Source: Anarhynchus alexandrinus
Lineage: Eukaryota; Chordata; Aves; Charadriiformes; Charadriidae
NCBI GenBank assembly: GCA_008711295.1
Contig: VUYV01000010.1
Location: 5,580,522 to 5,644,521 of the forward strand
Reading direction: 5' to 3'
Length of the DNA: 64,000 bases
Shown here piece after piece: positions 37,911-51,300 of this stretch; the stretch's first letter is position 1, and each line of letters opens with the position of its first letter. The notes below the pieces were generated by a model. It was not told where the DNA came from and did not search any database. It saw only the letters and a program-made list of their open reading frames with translations. Position numbers and translations under genes: made by a program.

Positions 37911-38430
37911 GCATGGCGCTGCATGGCGCTGCATGGCGCTGCATGGCGCTGCATGGCGCTGCATTGCACTGCATTGTCCCGCCTTGTCCCTGCGCTGCAT
38001 TGTCACTACACTGCTCCTACATTGTCCTGCACTGCACTGACCCTGCGTTGTCCCTGCGCTGCTCCTACATTGTCCTGCACTGTCCCTGCATTGCATTGTC
38101 CCTGCACTGCTCCTGCATTGTCCTGCACTGCACTGTGTTGTCTCTGCACTGTCCCTGCACTGCATTGTCACTACACTGCTCCTACATTGTCCTGCACTGT
38201 CCCTGCATTGCATTGTCCCTGCACTGCTCCTGCACTGCACTGTGTTGTCTCTGCACTGTCCCTGCACTGCATTGTCACTACACTGCTCCTACATTGTCCC
38301 TGCGCTGCACTGTGCTGTCACTACACTGCACTGTCCCTGCACTGCATTGTCACTACACTGCTCCTACATTGTCCCTGCGCTGCACTGTGCTGTCACTACA
38401 CTGCACTGTCCCTGCACTGTGCTGCTCCTG
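37911..38430. repeat. Decamer/pentamer satellite upstream of the TRIM promoter
   Basis: Five exact copies of GCATGGCGCT (37911-37960) pass into degenerate decamers GCATTGCACT and GCATTGTCCC. About 450 bases follow, built from five-base words such as CTGCA, TTGTC, CCTGC and CTACA. A higher-order unit of about 75 bases is duplicated (starts near 38271 and 38346). Stop codons are scarce in several frames because the array lacks TAA/TAG/TGA words, which creates artefactual frames of 160-260 codons on both strands. Confidence 0.9.
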
Positions 38431-39340
38431 CACCGCCCCCGCTGCTGCATTCAGCAGCCAGGGCGCAGAACTGAGCCCCAGGGAAGCGCCTTCCCCTCCC
38501 TCCCCTGGTTTCCCCTTGCCGGCGGTCAGAGGCTCGCAGGAGTGGGGCCAGATCACCACGTGGCAGGGCAACGCGGAGCCGTGCTTTGGGGTCACGGCTT
38601 CAGGTGTGGCTCAGTGATCACGAGGGCTGCGGGCTTGTTAGCAAAGGAAGAGTTTTCGTCCTGGTGTGGTCACCTGATGGCAGGCCCTGGGATGTCGTGG
38701 GAAGTAGCGAACGCTGGTGGACACGTGAGAAAAATCACAAGAGCTTTCAATACTGGAAGTAAAAGCAAATAAAACCGAAAGGAAGGGGGACACAGGGGCA
38801 AGCAACAGTTGCACAGACCATCTGTCTCCTAACTGCTGTTAGAATCAGAGCATCTCCCCAAAAAGGTTATATGCTGAGCACTGTCCATCTACTGCTGTCC
38901 TGCTGCTGCTGCTGCACTATGTTTTCTCACCATTAGAGCAGTGCAGTTAATGCAGAAGATGTTTCCACCCACCTTCATTCGCCTGTCTGAGGGATTTTCC
39001 CAGGCTTTCTCTTGCACTGTGTGTGCTTGCTCACTGGCATGTGGCCGCAGCAGCCCTGCTTGCAGGCATTGGCCTCCCCCATGTCTCCACCAGCTCCTCA
39101 GGGTCACACACTTAGCCACAACCCTGCGCCGATGTTTGGACTTTGAGCACCACCCACTGCACAAGGAGCAATCGGTCCTGGGGGATGCTGGCTGTGGGCA
39201 GGCGAGATGCACCCCAGGCAGCCTCCTGCAATCATGCAGGCAGAAAGCAGTGACAAGCTGAGGCTCCTTGTCGCTCACCACTGCTCTGCAGAGCCCCGGC
39301 GTAGGCAGCACGAATGCTGGAGTGTGTGTGGTGGGGTGGG

Positions 39341-39395
39341 ATGGGATGGGATGGGATGGGATGGGATGGGATGGGATGGGATGGGATGGGATGGG
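39341..39395. repeat. (ATGGG)11 microsatellite
   Basis: Eleven perfect copies of the pentamer ATGGG form a perfect microsatellite, which is usually length-polymorphic. It lies in intergenic sequence, outside any recognised exon. Confidence 0.95.
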
Positions 39396-42300
39396 GGTGC
39401 CCCCAGGGAAAGCACTGAGCTCCAGGAGGTGTCACAAAAAGGGTGGGGATGATGTGGGCTGCTGTGGAAGTGCTCTGAGAGGCCAAGCAAGTGGCATCTG
39501 TGGATGCCAATGAAGTTAAGTCACACTTAAGCATGCTGCCAGCCCCAACACAGTTATCCTGGGGGCTCAGGACCTGCTCCAGCTGGCTGAGCAAGGCAGG
39601 GCTTGGCTGCACCCTCTTGGTCCAGTCCCCGTGGTGGCAGTGGGACAGAGATGTTCAGCCCCCGCTGCTTGCTAGGCACTGGGGGATGGAAAGCATTCAC
39701 TGGGCAGCAATTGTGTCCAACAGGCTGAACCTGCTCCCATTGCTGCCCTTTTCCCCTCTCCACTGCATAACTCAGTGGGGTCCCCCTGGGAAAGTCACTA
39801 GGACAGTGACACCAGGACCCAGATGACCCAGGGATCCAGGGATGACCAAACAGTCTCCGCTTAGCTGTGACTTAATGCAGCAAAACCTCACTCCCCACAT
39901 TTACAGAGTTTTGTGCTTCCAATAGGCTGGATCTCACGGTGCGAAGGGGCCGGGGCTTGCCGGTGTCAGTGACCGCTGCCAGCCCAGCGTGCTGCAGCCG
40001 CTGTGCGAGTGGGTAGCGCCTGCGCAGCAGGAGGGCAGCACGTGTCATCCTCCTGCCACGCGCCAGCAGTCCCTGAAAATAGCTGGCTTTGAACTGGTGG
40101 ATTTTGGATGGGAGCTGAATCATCTGCTTAGATGCATCCTTTTGAGAGGGAAATAGCTTTATCATCCGTGTCCAGCCTCTGATCTCCTGGCTTTGCCACC
40201 ATTTCTCCAGGAGGCATTAAAGACTATGCACAGACACACACACACAAACCAGCAGACAAGACGCCCAGCCCAGGACACGCAGCCCGGGGTGAGCAAGGGT
40301 GCTGCTCCCTGACCTGTTCCAGCTTGCAGCGCCACGGTCCATTATTTGTGCGGCTCTGCACAGAGGTAAAAGCATCAATAATTGCTTTTCAGCAGAGATC
40401 TGGAATGTGCTGCAAAAGGTTATGTTCCCCCAAGCCACCCAGCGCTGGGAGATGTCCCTGTGAATCAGCATCTGTGCTGTGTTCCGAGAGCTCATCCCTC
40501 CCCGCGGGGCTGGTTACAGAGCCCAGGGAGGGGACAGCCCCCAGCCTGCACCACCACGCACCCCGGGGCAGCTGCAGGCCTGTTGTGTGGAGAAGATGAG
40601 TCCCTCTGTAGCCAGATAACTGAAGCTTCACCCTTAAACAACAGAATTTGGGATAGCTCAGTTGAAGGTGAGCTCCCCCGTCAGCTCCCCTCTTAGCCCC
40701 AGCTGGAACCTGGTCCTGGGCACTGCAGGAGCATCCCCCCACCTTGGCACCGCGCTGGGGCTGTGGCAGCAGATACGCTGCCTCTGGGGCTGGCACGGGG
40801 CTGTGGGATGCTGCTGTCATGGGAGCAATGCTCTGCAGCAGGGCATGGCACTGCCAGCTGGGGCCAGGCGTTGCAGGACACCCTGCAGCAGCCAAGGGAG
40901 TCCTGGACACCCTGATGCCTTGACTCGATTTTCCCAAGCAACTCCCCTTGCTGCCGACAGGACTGATTGCCCATGTAAAATTGCTCATCTTCGTCTTTGC
41001 AGGCTGCAAACGCAGGTTTCGGAGCCAAAAGAAGAGCGGCACCATTTTACCACGCGCTGCGCTAATCCATCAATCCCAGAAGAAAGTTCTCATAGAGGCG
41101 GGGATGTCCTCGTCATGGCCATTTAACTTTCTGGGACATCAACTACGAGATCTAAAGCTAACAGTGAGTGGCAGTCATTTCCCAATGAACACGTCTCCCG
41201 TCTGCGGATTGAAAACACACGCCCGAGCGTCCCCCGGTCTCGAATTCTTGTTTAAGTGCTCCTGGCATCTCCTTCCTTTCAGCACTCGCTTCAGTTGGCA
41301 ATGTAATGTTTTTCTTTCTTTTTTTAGCATATTCCTCTTGGGAGGCTTTGAGCTCTGGGCTGGGACTGGAGAACGCCCTGTTTGGAGAGCCTGATTATGC
41401 ACTGGGGAGATGAAGGATAACGTGGATCGGGAAGGGTCTGGCTGAAAGCTCATGGATAGGGTCCAAACCCCTTCATGGTTCTCCGCTCTGTGCAGTAAAC
41501 ATGTATTCTCAGAGATGGGTGTCGGGGGCACTGTTTGGCCTTACAGAAGGAGAGGGGTGAAGTGGGGAGCGCGGTGGGTAAAGCCAGAGGGCTTCACCGG
41601 GCTCCCAGCGATCCATGAGTGGAAGAGGAAGAATCTGCTGATCCGCAGTGTCAGTCCCTTGTGTTGGCTCTCCAAATGCAGGCAGGAAAGCTCAACAGGG
41701 GCTGAGCAGCTTTGCATTTTCACTTCCCCATTCCACTTTGTTTTGAGTACAAATAAACACTGCGGACTTCGATTCCTCTGGATCCCGCTCTCCCCCACCG
41801 CTCCGCCTGAGCGGTGCCCGGCTGCGGGGCAGGGGAGGGGGCAGAGGGGTGAATTTGGGGCTGGAGCCCTTGGGTCCTGCAACTGGGAGGTGCTGGGCGG
41901 CTCCTCAGCGGGCGACTCCTGCTCTCGTTGGTCTGTGTCCCCCCGCACCCACCGTTCCGTCCCCTGCAGAGTGGAAACCCGGAGGCAGGGGGTCCTCCAG
42001 CCGTGGACATCGGGGTGAGATGGTGATTTTGGTGTGGCTTCAAGGGAACGATGAGCAGCAGCACTGGGCAATTCCCAGCTCCGTTGCCTACTGGGGTTTG
42101 GAAGCCCACATGTGGGAGCGTGTTTTAAACACTGTCGAAAGACTTATCAGTCCTATCCTCTGTCCTTACCCCAGGACCCTTCAGCGGTCATTACTTCCAC
42201 ATTTCAGACACTTAGCTGAATTAAATCTGTTTTTTTTCCACGTGCTGCCCCGGACAAGCCCCAGGGGAAGGGCTCTGCGGGGGTAAGGATGGGGCAGCCT

Positions 42301-45300
42301 GGAGCCAGCCCTTCCTGATGCCCACGGCATTCCTGGCCAGGAGGGAGTGTGCTGCCATTGGTCCAGGAGAAATCCCCAGACTCCCAAAAAGTCCCCAAAA
42401 GCAGGCTGCACCCCATGAGGCTGCGCTTCAGTGGGCTCCTGCCAGCTCTCTCCTGCACTGATACCAGGAGGGAGGAAGAAATGGGGAGGGAAAGCAGCAA
42501 ACAGAAAGGAAAAAGTGAAAGAAGAAGGGATGAGGTGAATCAAGGTAACAGCTGCATCACCATTAACGAATATTACGCATCCCTCCGTGACCTCAGCTTG
42601 CAGGGACATGATTTAAAGGCCTCGGTTAGAAAAGCGAGCAGGAAATGAAGCAATGCTCCAAGATATGATATCTTTGGACAAATAGCTGGAGGAGGAGGGT
42701 GACCAAAGGGTAGAGCATTATTTGCCAATATTTTCTTCCCAGGCCCAAATGACACCGCTGTTTTGCTAAGGCCAGAGCCTTGTGCTCCGAAAGCATCCAA
42801 CTGGCCCCGAGTACCCCCATCAACTGGCAACCATGGTCCAGATGAGAGCCAGATGGAGATGGTAAGAGGTGTTGAGCAGGTTCAAACCATCCCAGACATG
42901 CCATGAAAGGACATGAGTCAAGTAAAGCCAGTGGTCTACAGGTTTGCGTTATTTTGTCCCTCCTGTGTCCAGGAGCTCACGGAGAAGGACTGGGGATCAG
43001 CATGGACAAATCCATCTCCTACCACATGGAGGGAGGGAGTTTGCACAATGGGACTGGGGCTCTTCTGAGCCCTTGGGTGCTGCGTGGCTCTGGGAGCACT
43101 GGGGCTGTGGGAGGGTTTCACCCTCCTGGTGAGGGCTTTCACTGGTCCTGGAGCAGGCACAGGAGGATGAACACCACTTAATCATGGCTTTTTTTTTTCC
43201 GGGGATGCTCAAATATCTCAGTTCCTAGGGACTGGATTCACATGGCTGCTGAACTTCTCAGCCCAGTCTCCCTCCCCGGCACTCCTCATGTAAACCATCA
43301 CAAGCCGGCTCGCCAGGCGGTCTGACACGCCGGGATGTGACATTCCCCATGCCACCCCTCCGGGCAGCCAGGAATCCACGTTTGCATTCCACCAGCGTCC
43401 TTCAGCTCCCCACACCCAGGCGCCAAAACTAGGAGATTTCTGCAAATATTAACATTTCTGGCTGCTGCTTGTTTGCCTGTTTATTCTGAGCTATGCATGA
43501 AACCCCTCTGATGTTCCACACACAGGGCTCGGCCAAAACAGCTTTGTCCTCTCAGTGTTCCCTGTGATGGGTCATGCTTCAGCTCCCCAGCCAGCCCATT
43601 ACCTGGTCCCCGGGTGAAGGATGGCCCGTCATGCTCCTCCTCTGCTGCACTTGGATGCTCATAGTGAGACTGCTGAACATTCACAGACGTGTCGAGCTGC
43701 CTCTGCATGGCCAAAAGTATGTGGATTTTTTTTTTTTGAGGTTTCTGACCTCAGCTCTGTACGACAGAGATGTGGGAAAGGTCTTCATGAGCTCACCCTA
43801 CAAAAATGGGCTGGGCAGGCTTGGCTGCTCAAGGTGCTCGAGTCTTTTGTGGGTTATCAGACATATTCCACAGGCAGGAAACAGTAGCTGTGAAATCCAT
43901 CCCTGTGGTCACATCACATCCCCAGACCGCTTTCCCCTGGCTTGTCGGTGGCCGTTTGCTGTATTCACTGCTTGCGTTAAAGATGGCCACAGAGCCCAGT
44001 TCTCTGCAGCACCCCCTGATGTCACATATGAAAATCTTCAGCCCATTCAGTAGAGATGGAGAGAATTCATTTACCATCATGCAGCCTTCAAAAGCCAAGA
44101 GATGTTTCTGTAGAAGACCCCACCAGAACAATAACTCTCAGTGCAGGATTTCCTGCAAAGCACAGGTTATTTGGCATAAATGTTCCCCCTTGCTATTTAA
44201 TTCGGACTTTGCTATCCAAGAAGGATGCAGATGTTCTCCAAAATCTCAGTCATTTTGGAGACACTTAGACTCATCACCGCCCGCAGCTCGGTGGCCTCAG
44301 CCTGGAGGCACTGTCCTGTGACCCCCAGCAGGATTTAAAAGCAGCTCTTCACACTTGGCTCTACCTTTCCCCCTTCCATTTTCTTACTGCCACACAGTGA
44401 AAGCCGGAGCCTGAGTGTTACCAAAGTGGTCACCAGAAACAAAATGAAAGAAATTCAGTTGCCATTGAGGGAGATAACTACCTCCTTTAAGGAAAACAAT
44501 TAAAGTGGCTATATCTTTGTTAAAAAATCTGAAAGATACTCAAAAAAGATTTTCCTTCTGGAGCTGTCACCATAACAACGAATGTTTGCAAAGGATGCGA
44601 TGGGGAGAGACGTGCCCTCTGTAAGCACATGGTGCCATGCCCAGCCATGCAGCCGGTGGCCGCAGGTGATGCTGAGGATGAGGGGCAGGCCAGCCGAGGA
44701 GGAGGGATGCATGGGCATGATGCTGGTGATGGGGAGGAGTATGGAAGGAAGATTCCTTTAGTCCCGAGGAGGGGAAAGGACGGGTGGTCCTGGGAATATT
44801 GCACAAATATTCTGGCCCATTCCCGGTGTCTGTACCGGTGCGGCTGTGGCGGTGCTCACTGCCACCCAAGCCCTGTGCTGGAGCCATCCCGAGCAGGAGG
44901 CAGCCAGGCCAGAGGCAGGCGGTGGCCTTCGGGAGGCTGCATCTTCTGCCTCCAGTTTGACAGCATGGTAAGCACCGAGAGTGATGATCTTACCATGGGG
45001 ATGAATTGATCTCTTCAGAGCCCTGCTCTTTGCTCCCCATTCAAAGTTCACAGACTGATTTATCTGTAATAGGAGCTTGGCAGGCTCCTTCCCCCTCCTT
45101 TTCCAGGGGAATAAGCTGGGGCACTGCCTTGCCCAGGACAGCTGTCAAAACAGAGAACAACCCACACCAGAGACATGGCACCAGGGCCCCTGCCACCCTT
45201 CCCCTTTCTCCGGCTACCAGGGCTGGCTGCGCTCCTCTACTTCACTCTGCAAAATGATGATGCACAGTGCTCTGGTCCTCAAATGAGGGTGTCATGGGAG

Positions 45301-48300
45301 GCTGTGCATCTTCCGCCCGAAGTGAATGTCACCCTGAAAGAACGTGGTTTTCCCCATGAGAAGTTGAGCACCACATGCCGCAGCATTTGGAAGCCCTGAG
45401 CGCTCACAGGGGTAATGCTGTGCAAAGCCCTATTTCCCCTGGCACCTTAAATACCTTTAACACCTGGGGAGAAATAAGTTTCTTCTCCTTCCAGCATGAA
45501 ATGGCTTTCGAAGTGGATTTGCAGGCTCCAGACTCACCTCCCTCCTGTGTCTGGTCTGAGCTCTTCAGCGGAGGCAGAGAGGAAACGCTGCTCATCGAAT
45601 AATGAATTGCAGGCACGCGCTCCCCTGAGCAGTTGTTTGGAAAGTGTCCCACACGCCTCGTGCCAAATTTGCTGGCCAGGGAAGCTCAGCGGTATTAGCA
45701 TGTTCCAGTTAATTAGGGTTGTGAGCCGTCCTTTTCATCGCCTGGAAGAGCTGAAAGAAGGACAAACCCAGAGCGCTGCCTTTATAAGGCTTTTGTGCTT
45801 TCCAGCACAGTCTCTGCTTGGCTTGTGCGTGCTCCGCTCGTACCCTGGGGATGCTGCTCCTTCTCATTGGGGGGGGGCTCGGTGTCATACCTATCTCTCA
45901 GTGTCAGATGGTGGCTTCTGGGCCATGTTTCTGGGGAACACGGAGCCAAATGGATGCCCAGCCAAATCCCTGGGTCAGTATCACGAGTGGATCTGACCCT
46001 CCTGCCCCGGTGTGAAGAGCTGCCAACTGTGCCGGCGTGCACCGATGCTGCACTTGCTGACAGCTCTCGGGGGTCCCCACAGGACTGGGGAAGACGGAGC
46101 GAGGTAGTGAAGCAGCAGACGCGATCCTGCTGCCTCTACGGCAGTGCTGGGTACCGGAGCTCAGCTCCTGGCAACCTGGTGCCTTTCGGCAGCACCAAGC
46201 CCATAGAAAACATGCCTTGCCATCAGTTTTTCCCAGGCACTTGACAGCTGGGTAGAGTTTAGGCCGGGGCTGCCATCAGCGCATCCAGCTCTGCCCGCTC
46301 TCATTGCCACAACCCAGCATCTATAGTGCTGGTTGTCATCGGGAGAGTGCCAGACGGACCACAGGTTTATAACTTCACTGTGGGACTATGAAGCCCAGGA
46401 GCATCCAGAGCAAGATCCTGATGGCAGAAAACACTGCCTAAATGAGATAGGCAACTTAAAAAGAAATCCCATGGGGCAAAAGCATCATCCCTCCCACTAC
46501 GGCACATCCAAGCACCCCATCCCCTATAGTGCACGTCGCCCACTGCTCCAGCCCTGTGTGCGCTGGAGCGAGGCAGTTTTGTCAGCTCTTTTACCTACAG
46601 GGAACTGAGACACATCGAGTGATTTTGCCCAAAGGCAGACAGGGAGTTTGTGACAGAGCGGGAAACACGCTCCTACCCAAAAACTCAGCCAGATTTCTAG
46701 TTTATCCAGACAACCGCTGGTGTACAACGTATCGTATTTTTGCAATCCCGGCTCTGAAGAGCTTATCTGACTGCAATTACCCTCTTCTGCAGAAGCTGTT
46801 TTCTAGCTGGTTCGGTACACAAACAACAAGCAACAACCCTCTAATAAATTAGCAAAGCTTTGAGTGCGGTGACTTGCAGAAATGGCAGCTGAACGCAGGG
46901 ACCACTTCTGGTGGTGTCTGCCCAGAGGAACCCTGCTGAGCTGCCCGCAGTCCTTCTGTAGGGACATGAGGATGATCAAGGGGATTTTGTGTGTTGGGGG
47001 GAGACCTGGGGGTAGGAAGGGAGTGGAAGGGGTAAACCCTCCTCAGCGTTAATCAACTTAATCAGATGAGCCCTGTGGGTTTGCCCCGAGTGGAGCCCTG
47101 TCCCTACCTGCTCCCAGCTCTGCCCGGAGCTGGAGCCTGGTGATGTGCGTCCTCTTTGGGAGGACACAAACCCCGTTAATCTCTTTCCATACGATCTCCT
47201 CTTTCCTGGCTCAGTGACCCTTGTCCTGAAGACACACTCAGCATCCCCATCTTCCGAAGGAGAGCAGAGCCGCGGCAGCCCCAGTCCAACCCCCACAGCT
47301 CGCCTCTCCTCCTGCTTCTCCGGTGCCTCTCGCTGCTCTATCAGATCACTCAGGTATTTCAGCAAAACCTCGTCCCTGATGCTATCTCTGCTCCTCCACT
47401 AATTCCAGAAATGTTCATATGGGGACAAAAAGCGGTTACGAAATGAGAACCTGCTTTTCAATTCAGAGAGGGTGCAGACAGCTTTCTATCCTCCCTCCCA
47501 CCTCCGAGCAGCTTTGTGGCTAATTTAGTTCCCAAATGCATCACAGACTCCAAAATCCACTGCATCCGTGAACTCCGGGGCTCAAATGGAAGAGGGGCTT
47601 TTGTGTTACCACTGATGCTTCTGAGGCTGCTCAGCAAAACACAGGCTTGACACTGCGGGAAGGAGCAGTGGAAATATTTTAGTTACATGCAGGTGGAATT
47701 AAACAGATGTTTGAAAAATGAAAAGCTGCTTTTTTAAGTCTGTCAGTGTTGCTGCTCCAGATGAAGCAGGATGAACTGGAGCATCTGGAAGCCTTGGTAA
47801 CAGATTTCTTAGCGATTTCTCCCAGGGAGCGATCAGATAATGTGCCTTTCTTTTATGACAGAAGTTGAGCTACAGCGTACGGCTTACAGCTGCAAGGTGC
47901 TCAGACCGAGGACCTGCCTGCTCTCTGAGGCAGAGCAGATTATGGGCTGATGAAAAGGCAGCCCTCTCCTCTGCCCCATTTCTCAGCTTTTTTACATCAT
48001 TTTTGCTCCCTGGAGCATAAAATTCATTGTTGTATTCTCAGAAGAGCGGGTGAGCAGACTCACTTTTGCCTAATCAAAGCCCAACCACTGGGAAAGGTTT
48101 TTGGGCTGCAAAGTTCCTTTGAACTATCCCATCGTGTTTGAAAGGACGTGGGGCTCCCGGGACACCCGTGCAGGCGGTTGTATGTACTCAGCCCGCGTGT
48201 GCAAACACCCCGGGGTCTGAGGTTACAGCAGTGCACGCAGTGGGTCCTGGCACCGCTGCTCGGGGCTGCGCAGCCTTCCACACCCCAGGACGATGCAAGG

Positions 48301-51300
48301 GACCATCTGTGTGTTTCCCCATCCTCCTACTTCAGGGTGTCGTCGCTGGTCGAGGCTAGGAAGACCCTCAGTGGTTTCGGGATATGTTAGCTGCGTGGGG
48401 ACGGCTTTTTGCACCTCAGTGTGCACTGCCTGTGCCACGACAGCTCCTCTCGACCCACCAAGAGGGCGAGGGGCTGTGGCACAGCAGACCCCGGGTGTCC
48501 CTTTGCTGCCGAGAAGCCAAGGGCCAGGCAGCATCGGGGCTATGCTGCACGCACTCGCCGCCAGCAGTAATTATGTTGTAGCTGGGTGAGATTAGGCAGG
48601 CTGGCAGGCAGCCCGCGCCTGCGGTGCCGTGAGAAGAGCCTGGCTCCCGGGGAGAGAACTGGGGAGCATGGAGGGAGCGGGGGGACAAACCTTGGCTTGG
48701 TGGCTGCCGGTTGGAGTGACACCCCAGGAGTGCTGAGAGCTCGACCTTCCCCTACCGCGCTGCCCCGTGGTGCAGGGGGATCGCTTGCCGGGGACGATTT
48801 ATGACCGCATGCATCACCGTGGATCACAGGCAGCTCTCCCTCCCCAGGGAGGTTGTTCGGCCAAGCACACAGAGGCTCTTCAGCTACGTTACCTGGTCAA
48901 AGAGGTGAGTTGATGTTTGGGAGCATCGCAGGTTTTGGTGCCGGACCCCTGAGACCGTGGGAGAGGACGGTCTTGGGGACTTGCGCTGACTAATCCATGA
49001 TTTAAGAGTTCGGATTTGCTGTCATCCAGCAAAAACCACGTGCCAAAAATGACTGGAATTCACCCCATGGTCCTGATGAAGGTTCACAGCTTCAGGCTGC
49101 AGTGAGTTTCTCTCCTGTCAATCACTGCCTTTTCCCCAGGCATCTTATTCCAGCCCGGGGAAGAGAGGAGTGGGGAGCTGTAGCAAAGGACTCTGGGGAA
49201 TGAGCAAGAAAAATCTCATGCCAGAAGAGAAAGGAGGAAAAAAATCTCTCTCTCGAGCAGAAATCAACCATCCACTGCTGAGGACCCTGGAGACGAGGAG
49301 TATCCATCCACCAGGAACACAGGGAATAGCATGCACTGCTCACTCCCCATTAGCTGCTCTTTGCCTCTCCCTGCGGACCGCTGGGAGACAGCAACGGGCC
49401 CCTTCCAAGCAGGTTTGTCTTGTCCTGCTTCTCTCCAATCTCAGCTTTCCAGAGCAGCTAAATCAACAGCCTCAGGGAAAACGAAGGGGTAGAAGACAAA
49501 ACTCCCACAAAAATCCAGCTGGCACAGCAGGTGGATTTGCCTGGGTCTCAGCACTGGTGTGGGGAGCTCCTTCCTTCCTGAAAGGGAGATGAGGACAGGG
49601 GAGGGAAGGATGTGACTCGCGAGGACCCTTGTCTGAGTCTTGGGTTCAAGTGCCATTTTGCGTGTGACTTACTTCAGGAATGTTCTTACTCTCCTTTTTC
49701 TGCCGAGGAATTGGAGCATTTTCTTTTTCCTGGTGTATTGCCACTTCTGCGGCACAGACAGTTGAAAACCCTCCCTGTTTCCGTTCTCACAAAGAAAAGG
49801 AAACCAAAGCCCACTGTGGGGGCGAAGAACAAGACTCCTCTGATAAACTTCTAGTTGTAGATACTTGAAGCCATGGAGAAGCATCCTCCTCCCTAACCTC
49901 TGGGAGCATCTCCCAGCCCAGGTGAGCTGCAAACTCATGCGTTGCCTGTGGTGGAAATCCTATGCTGGGAACACACCTGACTTCTTCTCTTTGAAGGCAA
50001 AACCTTTGGCCAGGTAGGGAGCTGTGCTTCTCCTGCTTCCCTGCGCTGCCCAAAGGGTGCTTTCCTGGGCTCTGTCGAGCTTGGATTTTGTAGATTTGGA
50101 CATGAAAATGCTGCTTTTGTGCCTCTCCCTCTCTCTTGCTCCAGGTGTATGGGCTGTGCTGAGCACCCTAAAATAGAAACTCACATGGGTTCCTCGCTCC
50201 ACACTGAAGCTGGCTCTGGAACAGCCCGAGCCATTGCCAAGTGGCTAAAACTTCTCACCATTACTTTTATTTGCATCCCAAGAATACCCGAAGTCCTGTC
50301 CCGCAGCAGCAGCCGGCTCTGTGTGGGGTGCAGTCCAAGTGCCGAGGCAGAGGAGGATGTGCCAAGGTCTGTGAAGGCTCTGCTGAGTTGCAGGACCTGC
50401 AGACCTCTTGCTGCAGGGGAGATCCACCCCTGGACAAGACCGTGCCAGTCCCAAATGAGTTTAAAGCCTGAGCAGAAGGGAGAGCTGCGGAGTGAGGGTG
50501 GATGGACACCTGCCCAGGTCAGTGGCACAGGCGAGGAGCCTGCAGACCTCCAGCTCCCACCAATTCTCCCTGGAGAGGGAACTGAACGTGGTGGAAAAGC
50601 TTCTCTCTCCTCGATGCAAGAAGCCCCTCAGTGGCTGAACACTGTATAAACAGCAGCAGTAGGCTCCCTCCCCCTTTCCATTTCTGTTTGTTAAACACAC
50701 GCTCCCTGCCTTTCTCTCATTCAGGAGCTAACACAGCATCCAGCTTTGTGAGACGGGGGCTGTCAGTCACCCTGCAAGAGGGTGCTCTCTGGATGCTCAG
50801 GGTTGGGTACCGAAGCTACCCGCGGCGATGAAGCACCCTCCGGCAGCCCGGATCCTCGCCTGACTTCCTCGCTTTTCCGAGGACAGTTGGAGAAAAGTGC
50901 TTTTCACCCCTTTGCCACAGGTTGACTCCCAGAGAGTGGAGAGGACCAAGCGCTCCATCCTGGCCAGCAATGAGGCGATAACTCCAGGCGAGCGGCTCAG
51001 TTCCCAAAGGAGGAGGACACTCTGGCCTCTGCAGGTGGGTCGGGGAGGGCTCGTCTGAGCGGCAGGGCTGAGGTGGGGCCAGGTCCGGGCCATGCCACAT
51101 GATTCAAGCAAAAAAAGGTCCAAGCATCTTTGGGAAACTGAATTTGGGGACTGACAGCCCTGAGAGCTGGAATAGAGAGAAAGCGAGCAAGAAATACCGG
51201 CAGGAGAGTTTCGAACGGTTCCTGAGCCGAAGCAGGGAATCTGGGAAGCGGGATGCTGAGCGAGAGCAGTCAGGAGAGCAGGTTGTTCCAGGGGACTGCA

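Noticed and set aside
37841..38617. Open frames of 160-260 codons on both strands with repeating Cys/Leu/His or Cys/Arg/Ser text
   Set aside because: They are translations of the decamer/pentamer satellite, open in several frames at once because the repeat words contain no stop codons.
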